Assembly: GCA_937891785.1 (NCBI GenBank)
Contig: CALAGN010000033.1
Coordinates: 1-64,000 of the forward strand
Source of the DNA: an uncultured Octadecabacter sp.
Lineage (GTDB): Bacteria; Pseudomonadota; Alphaproteobacteria; Rhodobacterales; Rhodobacteraceae
Length of the DNA: 64,000 nt
Direction: 5' to 3'
In this document: piece after piece, positions 1 through 8,909 of the stretch
Layout of the letters: the number at the start of each line of letters is the position of its first letter
Numbering within the stretch: the stretch's first letter is position 1
The notes under the pieces: generated by a model
What the model was told of the DNA's origin: nothing
The model's input: the letters and a program-made list of their open reading frames with translations, nothing else
Database searches by the model: none
Position numbers and translations under genes: made by a program

Positions 1-40
1 CTATCACGCTGGATTCATACAGTGAATCCCTACAACCGAT

Positions 41-832
41 TTGTGCAACAAAGCCCCCGCGAATCGTCGCCTTGTTCAGACGGGCGCGCCGCGTGAAAAG
101 CTGCGTTTGCCTGTGCGCTGGGGCCTGTTTGAGCATCCAAACGTGGGTTGGGTGATGATTGATACCGGCTATATGCCGGCCGCCCTAAGCGCACCTGACC
201 GCTCGCTTGGGTTACGGATTTATTCGGTGGCCCTGCGCGCACAGTCGCACGAGGCTGGACAGCCCGAGGTCATCCTTGCCCGTCTTGGGTTGGGCGTTGC
301 CGATGTGGCCATGGTGATTGTTACCCATTTTCATGCAGATCATGTGGCGGGGCTGCACTCGTTTGTGAATGCGCGTTTTGTGGCGTCAGGTGCTGCGATC
401 GCTGCGGTGCAGGCGCGCAGCTATCTGGGCAATATGAAGCGCGGAGTATTTGGTGAACTGGTTCCGGCTGATTTCAAAGCGCGGATGGTGGCAATTGAAG
501 ACTTGGCACAAGCCGAGGCCGCCGGGTTGCAGGGCGGCGATATTTTTGGCGACGGGACCGTGCTGGCGATCCCGCTTGCAGGTCACGCCGAGGGGCATTT
601 TGGCCTGCTGTTTTCTGACCAGCCGCGCCCGTTTCTTTATGGCGTCGATCCGCAGTGGCTTATGGCTGCGGTAACGCAAAATGCACCACTGGGATACCCC
701 GCGCGCCTGATCTTTGATGACTATGCAGCGGGGTTGGTCAGTGTAGCGCGACTGCGTGATTTCATGGCGCAGGGGGGTGACCTGGCCCTATGTCATGATC
801 CTGCCAAAATGCCATATGATGGCGACGCTTGA
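41..832 (+). CDS. MBL-fold metallo-hydrolase (AHL-lactonase/quorum-quenching-like family)
   Basis: ORF with HFHADH zinc motif (VTHFHADHVAGL) and downstream LPGH-like 'IPLAGHAEGHFG'; no ATG start, TTG at 41, N-terminus uncertain. Confidence 0.75.
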   Translation: MCNKAPANRRLVQTGAPREKLRLPVRWGLFEHPNVGWVMIDTGYMPAALSAPDRSLGLRIYSVALRAQSHEAGQPEVILARLGLGVADVAMVIVTHFHADHVAGLHSFVNARFVASGAAIAAVQARSYLGNMKRGVFGELVPADFKARMVAIEDLAQAEAAGLQGGDIFGDGTVLAIPLAGHAEGHFGLLFSDQPRPFLYGVDPQWLMAAVTQNAPLGYPARLIFDDYAAGLVSVARLRDFMAQGGDLALCHDPAKMPYDGDA

Positions 833-900
833 CGGGACTGGCACACCGATGAACGACTAGGCCATGATCATGGCGGCACAGCCCTTTGGGCACCCAGAAC

Positions 901-2052
901 CTATCGCATCGCGCCTTGATCGGGGCCGTTCCATTCGATATCGCGGGTTGTCGCGTCCTTGAGGCTGATCCGGTCGCGCAGGGCGATGCCGATGATTTCC
1001 GCAAACGAGCGCAGTTGGCGATAGGCCGAGGTCGGATCGCCTTGCCACTTCAGGACGTTACCCGCCTGCCGCAAATCGGCACAGAATTGTCCAAAATTGC
1101 CCAACGACAGCGCAAATATCCACATTGCAAGCGGCAAGGTCTGCGGAGTTGTGACATCAGGCAGGATTTCGCGACCACTTAACCCTGCAAGAAAGGCATG
1201 CCCATCGCGGAAAAAGTGGATCCCGCTGGTCGCGCGTGGATTGCATTCAAGCGGCAGTGCACTGCCATCGCTGGTGCGGATGAAATCAAACGAGATTTGC
1301 CCGTTCCAATTTGTTTCTGCGACAAAGCGGGTCACGAATTCGCGCACCGCACCGTCGGTCACGGGAACAAGGTATATTCCCGCGCCGTCGGCCGCGCGGT
1401 AGGGGATCGTGTATTTCGCCAAGGCCGTCAGCTTGCCATGAGAGGCAAGCGCATAGGTGCATATTTCCTCGCCCGCGACATAGGTTTGTGCGACCCAAGA
1501 TGCTGCGGGCGTTGGGTTTATCTTGTCCAGTTCTGTGGCGTCGGGTCGAATCAAAACCTGCGAAGCGAACCGCGACCAGACAGGTTTGAACACCAAATCA
1601 CCCGCAATTGCACGCATTGCGTCCAGATCATCTGATGATTGCAGCAAATGCGTGTCTGGCACGTCAAGCCCCATCGCGGCGGCCCGCATGACGAACGTGT
1701 ATTTGTTGTGTGTCTCGCGCAGCTGATCCATGTGCGGTGCGTAGAGCGGGCACGGCATGTCGGTGTCAGCCCAGACCTGACCAAGGTAGAATACTTCTTC
1801 GTTGATCGGGATCACCAGATCGACGGCTTCCTCGTGCAACACGCGTTGCAGCGCGCCACGATAGGCCGCCATATCAAACCGCGGCGAGGGGAGTTGAACA
1901 TAGCGTGCGCACGCCGCTCTGCGCGCCGCCATTGGGTGCGCCATGCTGTCAGCCAGTAAGACGCGCTGGCCCGCGTCATTCAAAAGTCGAGCCAGATGCA
2001 GAGCCGCCGGTACGCGCGCACCGGTGATCAAAAAGGTCTGTGTCATTTCCAA
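901..2052 (-). CDS. ATP-grasp domain-containing protein
   Basis: 383 aa ORF; N-terminal 'LITGARVPAALHLARLL' and ATP-grasp features (LVFKPVWSRFAS, FDFIRTSDGSALPLECNPRATSG). Confidence 0.75.
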   Translation of the reverse strand: MEMTQTFLITGARVPAALHLARLLNDAGQRVLLADSMAHPMAARRAACARYVQLPSPRFDMAAYRGALQRVLHEEAVDLVIPINEEVFYLGQVWADTDMPCPLYAPHMDQLRETHNKYTFVMRAAAMGLDVPDTHLLQSSDDLDAMRAIAGDLVFKPVWSRFASQVLIRPDATELDKINPTPAASWVAQTYVAGEEICTYALASHGKLTALAKYTIPYRAADGAGIYLVPVTDGAVREFVTRFVAETNWNGQISFDFIRTSDGSALPLECNPRATSGIHFFRDGHAFLAGLSGREILPDVTTPQTLPLAMWIFALSLGNFGQFCADLRQAGNVLKWQGDPTSAYRQLRSFAEIIGIALRDRISLKDATTRDIEWNGPDQGAMR

Positions 2053-2054
2053 AC

Positions 2055-2981
2055 TCTAGGGGAACGATACCGCTTTGACTTCAAGAAAATCATGGATGCT
2101 ATGCGCGCCGCCTTCACGACCGATGCCCGACATCTTGTAGCTGCCAAATGGGCTGCCCCAACTGATGTTCGAGCCATTGATATGCACCACACCAGGCCGC
2201 AAGAACCCCCAACCCTTGTGGCGCGGGCGTCGTCGCAAGTCTGCACATAGGCGGCAAGCCTATAGGGTGTATCGTTGGCGATTTTGATCTCGTCTTCCTT
2301 GTCGTCAAATGGCAGGTCCGCGAGGACTGGCCCGAATACTTCTTCGCGTGCGATCAGCATGTCGTTGGTCACATCGGCAAAAATAGTCGGACGCGTGTAG
2401 TGGCCAATGTTAAAGTCCGAAGGTTTGTCCAAACCGCCCACAAGCAGGGTCGCGCTATCGTCGACGCCGGCTTGGTCGGCGCGTCGACTTTCCGCGCATC
2501 GCCGGCCTCTTTGGTGACAGCAATGGCGCGGTCATAGGCCGAGCGTTCAACCAACATGCGGGTCGGGGCATTGCAGGACTTCGCCGTAAAGCATTGCATC
2601 AAGCGGGATCAGTTTGGACGGCTTTAACACCATCGTGCATCTGGCAGCCAAGGCGGGCAGCACCTTGAGCACGATCTGGTTGATCGGCCAGTTCCAAGGG
2701 GAAATCAGCCCGCACACACCAATCGCTTCGTGCAGAAGGTTGCCACCATTCCGGCTGATCTAGAAAAAATCCATCGCCTTGAGGGCATCAAGAACACCGT
2801 CCAGGTGGCCAATGCCAATGCCAATGCCAATGCCAACGGCAGCCTGCGCACCGTGTGCCAGATCGCGCGGGGCACCTATTTCGGCGCTGTTGATATCGGC
2901 AAATTAATCGTGGCGGCGGGTGTGAACCGTGCGGATGCTTTCGAGCGGGGCAATACGATCACCGGGGTCTCTGCAAAAAAA
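2055..2981 (-). pseudogene. aldehyde dehydrogenase pseudogene (frameshifted, internal deletion)
   Basis: Minus-strand fragments in different frames: 'INSAEIGAPRDLAHGAQ', 'LHEAIGVCGLISPWNWPINQIVLKVLPALAARCTMVLKPSKLIPLDAMLYGEVL', 'SCNAPTRMLVERSAYDRAIAV', 'YTRPTIFADVTNDMLIAREEVFGPVLADLPFDD', 'HINGSNISWGSPFGSYKMSGIGREGGAHSIHDFLEVKAVSFP*'; GGKSP segment missing. Confidence 0.88.
2808..2837. repeat. hexanucleotide tandem repeat (GCCAAT)n inside the ALDH pseudogene
   Basis: gccaatgccaatgccaatgccaatgccaac read directly; minus strand reads Gly-Ile repeat. Confidence 0.95.
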
Positions 2982-4289
2982 TTAGAACCTGTCACGCATG
3001 GCATACCAAAGCATTGCCGCGACCAGCAGCGGCGTGCGCAATGTCATGCCACCGGGAAAGCGCTTGGTCGCAACGTCAGCAAAAAGATCAAACTTTTCGG
3101 CCTGTCCCTGCACCGCCTGTGCGGCCAGCTTGCCAGCCAGTGTCGCCATGGCCACGCCGTGACCGCTATAGCCGCTAGCCGAAAGGATGTTTCCAGTAAC
3201 ACGCGCGAAATGCGGCATCCGGTTCATCGTGATGCCAAGGGTGCCACCCCAAGCATAGTCGATTTTCACATCTCGCAGTTGCGGATAAATCTGGGTCATG
3301 GGTTTGCGCACAAGGGCCGCGATATCGCTGGGAAACTTGTAGCCATAGCTTTCGCCGCCGCCAAACAGCATCCGGCGATCCTCGGACAGACGGAAATAGT
3401 TGATCACGAACTTGCTGTCGGCCACGGCGTGATTGTCACGGATCAGCCCGCGTGCCGTGGCTTCATCCAAAGGCTGTGTCGCGACGATAAAGTTGTTGAT
3501 CGGCATCACGCGCGCGGCAACGCCACCATTCAGTTCGCCCAGATAGCCGTTACAGGCCAAAAGAACGTGATTGGCCGAAATCACGGCGCCGGATGTGATG
3601 ACTTGGGCAGGATCACCCTGTTTGACGTCCAAGACCTTGGTGTTTTCGAAAACCCGCACACCGGCATCGACGCAGGCGCGCGCCAGACCCAGTGCATAGC
3701 GCAGCGGGTGCAGATGTCCGCCGCCCATGTCCAGTGATCCGCCATGATAGGCAGGTGATCCCACAAGATCGCGCATTTCATCGCGGTGCACGGCACGGAC
3801 CTTGTCGTATCCATATTCGCTGTTGAGCTTGTCCACATAGGCATGCGTGTGGGACACATCACGCACGCGGTGATCCGCCTCGATAACACCGGGTGTCCAG
3901 CCACAATCCATATCGTGGTTGTTGATTAGGCTGCGCACCAATGAAACCGAATCTTGTGACAAATCCCACAGCGCACGGGCGCGGTCCTTGCCGACCATGT
4001 TTTCAAGGTCATCCTGACCGATCCGCTGACCGCCGCTAACTTGACCGCCATTGCGCCCTGATGCGCCAAATCCCACACGGTGTGCGTCCAGCAAAACGAC
4101 GTCAAATCCCGCCTGTGCCAGATGAAGTGCGGCTGACAGTCCAGTATAACCCGCGCCGACAACACAAACATCGGCGCGCAATGCCCCTGCTGCTGCCAAC
4201 ATGGCGGGCAGGTGCGTGGATGTTGCCGCATAATAGGACGTCGGATATTCGCCCTGACGGTCATTGGCGTTTAGGATGTCTAGTGCCAT
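2982..4289 (-). CDS. FAD-dependent oxidoreductase (DAO family; gamma-glutamylputrescine oxidase-like)
   Basis: 435 aa; FAD-binding 'VCVVGAGYTGLSAALHLAQAGFDVVLLDA', 'GASGRNGGQVSGGQRI'; polyamine gene context. Confidence 0.88.
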   Translation of the reverse strand: MALDILNANDRQGEYPTSYYAATSTHLPAMLAAAGALRADVCVVGAGYTGLSAALHLAQAGFDVVLLDAHRVGFGASGRNGGQVSGGQRIGQDDLENMVGKDRARALWDLSQDSVSLVRSLINNHDMDCGWTPGVIEADHRVRDVSHTHAYVDKLNSEYGYDKVRAVHRDEMRDLVGSPAYHGGSLDMGGGHLHPLRYALGLARACVDAGVRVFENTKVLDVKQGDPAQVITSGAVISANHVLLACNGYLGELNGGVAARVMPINNFIVATQPLDEATARGLIRDNHAVADSKFVINYFRLSEDRRMLFGGGESYGYKFPSDIAALVRKPMTQIYPQLRDVKIDYAWGGTLGITMNRMPHFARVTGNILSASGYSGHGVAMATLAGKLAAQAVQGQAEKFDLFADVATKRFPGGMTLRTPLLVAAMLWYAMRDRF

Positions 4290-4293
4290 GAGA

Positions 4294-5688
4294 TCAGCCC
4301 GCCACGTTCAGGCCATTGGCCTTGATCTCGGCGTAGGTCTTATCAAGGGCGCTTGCGGCGCGTTCCATCATGGTGTCCACTTCGTCGTGCGTAATCACGA
4401 GCGGCGGCGAGATAATCATCCGGTCGCCAACATGGCGCATGATCAGACCGCCATTAAAGCAATGTTCGCGGCAGATGTAGCCCACGGTGCCACTGTCGGA
4501 TGCAAAGGGCGCGCGGTTTGCTTTGTCCGGTGACAGTGCAATTGATCCCATCATGCCGACAATCGTGGCCTCGCCGACCATGGGATGATCTGCCAGTGCT
4601 TCCCATTTTGCTTTAAGATAGGGACCGACGTCATCGCGCACGTAATCAATGATTTTTTCCTCTTCGAGAATACGCAGGTTTTCCAATGCGACTGCCGCTG
4701 CCACAGGGTGGCCGGAATAGGTGTAGCCGTGGTTGAAATCACCTGCGTTGGCGATGCCGGCGGCGATATCATCACTGACCAGTGATCCGCCAATGGGCTG
4801 GTAACCCGATGACAATCCCTTGGCGATTGTCATGATGTCGGGGCGGATATCAACGGTCTGCGTGCCAAACCAGTTGCCGGTCCGCCCAAAGCCGCAGATC
4901 ACCTCGTCGGCGATCAACAGGATTTCATGGGCGTCGCAGATGCGCTGAATTTCGGGCCAGTAAGTCGATGGCGGCACGATGACGCCGCCTGCACCCTGAA
5001 TCGGTTCCGCGATAAATGCGGCGATGTTGTCTTCGCCCAGGTCGTGAATGGCTTTTTCCAGCTGGCGCGCGCGTTCCAGTCCGAATTCTTCGGGGGATAA
5101 ATCGCCGCCTTCAGCATACCAGTTGGGCTGGTCGATGTGATGGACGCCGGACACGATTCCGCCCTGTGCGTGCATGCCGGACATGCCACCAAGACCCGAA
5201 GCACCAAGGGTCGATCCGTGGTAGCCGTTGTGGCGCGCGATGATCGTTTGCTTGTTTGGCTTGCCCATGGACTGCCAGTAATGGCGCACAAGGCGGATAT
5301 TGGTGTCGTTCGCTTCGGATCCGGAATTTGCAAAAAAGACGTTGTTGATATGTGCGGGCGCCAATTCAGCGAGCTTTGCCGACAGGGCAATCGCGGGCAC
5401 ATGGGTCGTTTGGAAAAACGTGTTGTAGTAGGGCAGTTCGCGCATCTGGCGGGCGGCGGCCTCGGCCAATTCATCGCGGCCATAGCCGACGTTAACACAC
5501 CAAAGGCCCGCCATGGCGTCTAGCAACTGATTGCCATCCGAATCGGTGAGTGTCACCCCGTCCGCCCGCGTGATGACGCGCACACCTTTGGCGGCCAGTT
5601 CGCCGTTTGCCGTAAACGGGTGCATATGGTGTGCCGCGTCCAGAGCCTGAAGTTCATGGGTCGGCATATGGTTGGTGATCATATTCAT
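4294..5688 (-). CDS. class III aminotransferase (putrescine/pyruvate-type)
   Basis: ORF 4294..5772; likely Met at 5688 (MNMITNH...). Motifs 'LLIADEVICGFGRTGNWFG', 'IAKGLSSGYQPIG', 'HGYTYSGHPVAAAVAL'. Confidence 0.9.
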   Translation of the reverse strand: MNMITNHMPTHELQALDAAHHMHPFTANGELAAKGVRVITRADGVTLTDSDGNQLLDAMAGLWCVNVGYGRDELAEAAARQMRELPYYNTFFQTTHVPAIALSAKLAELAPAHINNVFFANSGSEANDTNIRLVRHYWQSMGKPNKQTIIARHNGYHGSTLGASGLGGMSGMHAQGGIVSGVHHIDQPNWYAEGGDLSPEEFGLERARQLEKAIHDLGEDNIAAFIAEPIQGAGGVIVPPSTYWPEIQRICDAHEILLIADEVICGFGRTGNWFGTQTVDIRPDIMTIAKGLSSGYQPIGGSLVSDDIAAGIANAGDFNHGYTYSGHPVAAAVALENLRILEEEKIIDYVRDDVGPYLKAKWEALADHPMVGEATIVGMMGSIALSPDKANRAPFASDSGTVGYICREHCFNGGLIMRHVGDRMIISPPLVITHDEVDTMMERAASALDKTYAEIKANGLNVAG

Positions 5689-5785
5689 GGCTGGTCCTTT
5701 GATATCTTGCTGGGCCGACGCAATCTGTGGGTCGCAGGCGGCGGTTTGCGTGCGATGATATGGCTTCGTCACACACTGTCAACGA

Positions 5786-5799
5786 AATTTGATCAAATT
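5786..5799. promoter_or_regulatory. candidate operator, perfect palindrome AATTTGATCAAATT
   Basis: 14-bp perfect palindrome upstream of the aminotransferase gene; same core as site at 6545. Confidence 0.55.
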
Positions 5800-6463
5800 A
5801 TGCCGACACGAGGTCCTTACGGATATAATCATGGCCCTGACGGATGTCCCTAGCGATTGCGGCGGCCACGCCTTCGCTATCGCCTGCGCGCATAGCAAGG
5901 AGGGCCGCGTCGTGCATATCGGGCAGATTCTGGGTGCCGTAGCGCCCGCAAACTACGCGCAAAGACGGCCCGACACGCAGCCACAAGGCCGCTGCGATAC
6001 CCGACAGAATCTGCGCGTCTGCTGCCTCGTAGAGGGCGGCATGAAAGCTGTAGTTGTGTTCCAGATAGCCACGCACGTCACCCTGAACGATCGCCAAATC
6101 CAATGCCGCGTCGATCTGTGTAAGCTCATCAATTTGGCTAGAAAGCAGCTTGGGTGTGGCAAGCCGGGCCAAATGCGGCTCGATTTGCAGGCGCAAAAAG
6201 GAAAGTTCGTCCAATTGTGCAAGGTTCAGGACCGGCACGGCGATCCGGCGGTTGCCCTTCGCCTCGAGTGCGCCTTCGGCTGTGAGGCGGCGTATCGCTT
6301 CACGCACGGGGGTCATGCCGGAGCCAAGATGAGCGACGATTCCCTGGATGGTGACAGCCTGACCGGGGGCCAATTCGCCGAACAGAACCATGTCGCGCAA
6401 CTGGCGATAGGCCAGTTCGTGTGCGGGTAAATTAGATGTTTCGCTGTCAGTTTGATCTTTCAT
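5798..6463 (-). CDS. GntR family transcriptional regulator (FCD type)
   Basis: 221 aa; N-terminal wHTH 'AYRQLRDMVLFGELAPGQAVTIQGIVAHLGSGMTPVREAIRRLTAEGAL'. Confidence 0.9.
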   Translation of the reverse strand: MKDQTDSETSNLPAHELAYRQLRDMVLFGELAPGQAVTIQGIVAHLGSGMTPVREAIRRLTAEGALEAKGNRRIAVPVLNLAQLDELSFLRLQIEPHLARLATPKLLSSQIDELTQIDAALDLAIVQGDVRGYLEHNYSFHAALYEAADAQILSGIAAALWLRVGPSLRVVCGRYGTQNLPDMHDAALLAMRAGDSEGVAAAIARDIRQGHDYIRKDLVSA

Positions 6464-6544
6464 CGTTCGGCCTAATCCTTGCCCATATATGGCACCGCAC
6501 GAGCGGGGCCAGATGTCTGGATAACATAATTATTGCATATCGTG

Positions 6545-6564
6545 GCAAATTTGATCACATTTGC
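6545..6564. promoter_or_regulatory. candidate GntR operator GCAAATTTGATCACATTTGC
   Basis: 20-bp dyad (18/20 symmetric) between divergent gntR and potF; core shared with 5786..5799. Confidence 0.6.
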
Positions 6565-6612
6565 AAAGTGAAAGGGCGACAAGCCCTCAGGAATCGCAAC
6601 GGGAGAACTAAG

Positions 6613-7698
6613 ATGAAGAAGTATATGCTGTCGATTGCCACTGGTGCAGTCATTGCGGCCGGTGCCGTGAGCGCCGAAGAAGTGCGCGTATATAACTGGT
6701 CGGACTATATCGACGAGGCGCTGCTTGAGCAGTTCGAAGCCGAGACCGGCATCGACCTGATCTATGATGTTTTCGATTCTAATGAAGTGCTCGAAACAAA
6801 AATGCTGGCCGGTGGGTCTGGCTATGATGTGGTTGTGCCGTCGGGCACCTTTCTGCAGCGCCAGATCACGGCCGGAGCGTTCCAGCCGCTCGATTTCGAT
6901 CAACTGCCTAATGCGGTGAACCTGTGGGACGTGATCAAAGATCGTACCGCACAGTATGACCCCGGCAACCTTCACGCGATCAACTACATGTGGGGCACGA
7001 CGGGCCTTGGCGTGAACATCGGCAAAGTCACCGAAGCCTTGGGCGAAGATGCGCCAATGGATTCTCTGGCGCTGATCTTTGATCCGGCAAATATGGAAAA
7101 GCTTGCCGATTGTGGTGTGTACTTCCTTGATGCTCCGGTCGAGATGATCCCGGCAGCACTGGCCTATATCGGCGAAGACCCCGATACTCAGGACCCTGAT
7201 GTGCTTGCTCTGGCCGAACCAGTGCTTGCAGCCATTGCCCCCTATGTCACCAAGTTCCACAGCTCCGAGTATATCAACGCGCTGGCTAACGGTGACATCT
7301 GTGTTGCATTCGGCTGGTCCGGCGACATCCTTCAGGCGCGTGATCGTGCATGGGAAGCCGAGAACGGCGTCGAGATTGCGTATAACGCACCAGCCGAGGG
7401 TGCGCTGATGTGGTTCGACATGATGGCAATTCCGGTTGATGCGCCCAACCCGACTGGCGCGCACAAGTTCCTTGATTTCATCATGGACGCGCAGAACATG
7501 GCCGCTGCGTCGAACTATGTTTACTACGCCAACGGCAACCTTGCCTCGCAAGAGTTTCTGGTCGAGGACGTGATTGGCGATACCGCGATCTACCCAAGTG
7601 CCGTGGCACTTGAGAACCTCTATACTACCCGTCCATACGATTCTAGCGTGCAGCGTATTGTCACGCGGATGTGGACTCGTATCAAGTCTGGCACCTAA
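6613..7698 (+). CDS. potF: polyamine ABC transporter substrate-binding protein
   Basis: Signal peptide MKKYMLSIATGAVIAAGAVSA; 'EVRVYNWSDYIDEALLEQFEAETGIDLIYDVFDSNE' typical of PotF/PotD. Confidence 0.93.
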   Translation: MKKYMLSIATGAVIAAGAVSAEEVRVYNWSDYIDEALLEQFEAETGIDLIYDVFDSNEVLETKMLAGGSGYDVVVPSGTFLQRQITAGAFQPLDFDQLPNAVNLWDVIKDRTAQYDPGNLHAINYMWGTTGLGVNIGKVTEALGEDAPMDSLALIFDPANMEKLADCGVYFLDAPVEMIPAALAYIGEDPDTQDPDVLALAEPVLAAIAPYVTKFHSSEYINALANGDICVAFGWSGDILQARDRAWEAENGVEIAYNAPAEGALMWFDMMAIPVDAPNPTGAHKFLDFIMDAQNMAAASNYVYYANGNLASQEFLVEDVIGDTAIYPSAVALENLYTTRPYDSSVQRIVTRMWTRIKSGT

Positions 7699-7712
7699 AC
7701 TGACCTGACACT

Positions 7713-7745
7713 GCCCGGACCAGCAATTGGTCCGGGCGATTTTGC
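7713..7745 (+). terminator. hairpin between potF and potG (attenuator/partial terminator)
   Basis: gcccggaccagcaattggtccgggc followed by gatttt. Confidence 0.6.
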
Positions 7746-7764
7746 GCATTCAAGGCCACATTAT

Positions 7765-8901
7765 ATGCCCGTAAACGAACAAAACGTTTTTGCCCCTTGG
7801 GAAGACCCAAAAGCCAAGCCACTGATCAAGTTTGAAAATGTGACCAAACGTTTTGGCGATTTTGTCGCCATTGATGATTTGACGCTGGATATCTACGCCG
7901 AAGAATTCTTTGCCCTGCTTGGCCCGTCCGGTTGTGGCAAAACCACGATGATGCGGATGCTTGCGGGTTTCGAAAACACATCGTCCGGCAAGATCAGCAT
8001 TGATGGTGTGGACGTGGGGGGCGTCCCCCCCAACAAGCGTGCGGTAAACATGATGTTCCAGTCCTACGCGCTTTTCCCGCATCTGACGGTCTATGAAAAC
8101 ATCGCCTTTGGCCTGAAACGTTCAAAAATGCCAAAGGACGAAATAGCTGCGCGTGTTGATGAAATGCTGCGTCTGACGCGGCTGGAAAAACTCGCGCGAC
8201 GCAAACCGCATCAGGTATCGGGCGGACAACGCCAACGGATCGCGCTGGCACGCTCGTTGGCCAAGGCGCCAAAGCTGCTGTTGCTTGATGAACCGCTTGG
8301 CGCGCTGGATAAGAAGCTGCGTCAAGATACGCAATTTGAACTGATGGATATTCAGGAAAAGACCGGCACGACCTTTGTGATCGTGACCCACGACCAAGAA
8401 GAAGCAATGACCGTTGCCTCGCGGATTGCCGTGATGGACGAAGGCCGGATAGTGCAGATTGAAACGCCTGCACGGATCTATGAAACTCCCAATTCCGTTT
8501 ACGTGGCTGACTTTATCGGTGACGTAAATATCATCGAAGGCAACGTCAGCCCGCAGGATGGTGGTGTGCATCATATCGACTGGGCGGAAGGGCAATCGCC
8601 TATTATCGCCCACGCCGACCCTTCAATTGCCAACGGAACCCGTGGGTTCTTTGCGATCCGCCCTGAAAAGGTAGCAATTTCCGCAGAGCGCCCCGCCGAT
8701 CGTGCCAACGCGTTCCAAGGCAAGGTGTTGGACATCGCATATTTGGGCAACGTGTCGACCTATCACGTCGCGCTGCCAACCGGAAACATCGTCAAGGCGC
8801 AGGCGACAAACTCACGCCGACTGTCGCGCCGTGACATTACGTGGGAAGATACTGTGTGGCTGTCGTGGACCGACACCGCCGGCATCATCCTGACGCAGTA
8901 G
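7765..8901 (+). CDS. potG: polyamine ABC transporter ATP-binding protein
   Basis: Walker A 'GPSGCGKTTM', 'VSGGQRQRIALARSLAKAPKLLLLDEPLGALDKKLR', TOBE-like C-terminus. Confidence 0.95.
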   Translation: MPVNEQNVFAPWEDPKAKPLIKFENVTKRFGDFVAIDDLTLDIYAEEFFALLGPSGCGKTTMMRMLAGFENTSSGKISIDGVDVGGVPPNKRAVNMMFQSYALFPHLTVYENIAFGLKRSKMPKDEIAARVDEMLRLTRLEKLARRKPHQVSGGQRQRIALARSLAKAPKLLLLDEPLGALDKKLRQDTQFELMDIQEKTGTTFVIVTHDQEEAMTVASRIAVMDEGRIVQIETPARIYETPNSVYVADFIGDVNIIEGNVSPQDGGVHHIDWAEGQSPIIAHADPSIANGTRGFFAIRPEKVAISAERPADRANAFQGKVLDIAYLGNVSTYHVALPTGNIVKAQATNSRRLSRRDITWEDTVWLSWTDTAGIILTQ

Positions 8902-8909
8902 GTGGGGTT

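Noticed and set aside
2808-2837. Short repeat considered as a mobile-element or CRISPR remnant
   Set aside because: Simple hexanucleotide microsatellite inside an ALDH fragment; no spacers, no terminal repeats.
2730-3737. 335-aa plus-strand ORF containing NANANANAN
   Set aside because: Antisense to the ALDH pseudogene and oxidase gene; no recognisable domain.
6472-7749. 425-aa minus-strand ORF
   Set aside because: Antisense to the clear potF gene; no family motifs, an artefact of codon bias in GC-rich DNA.
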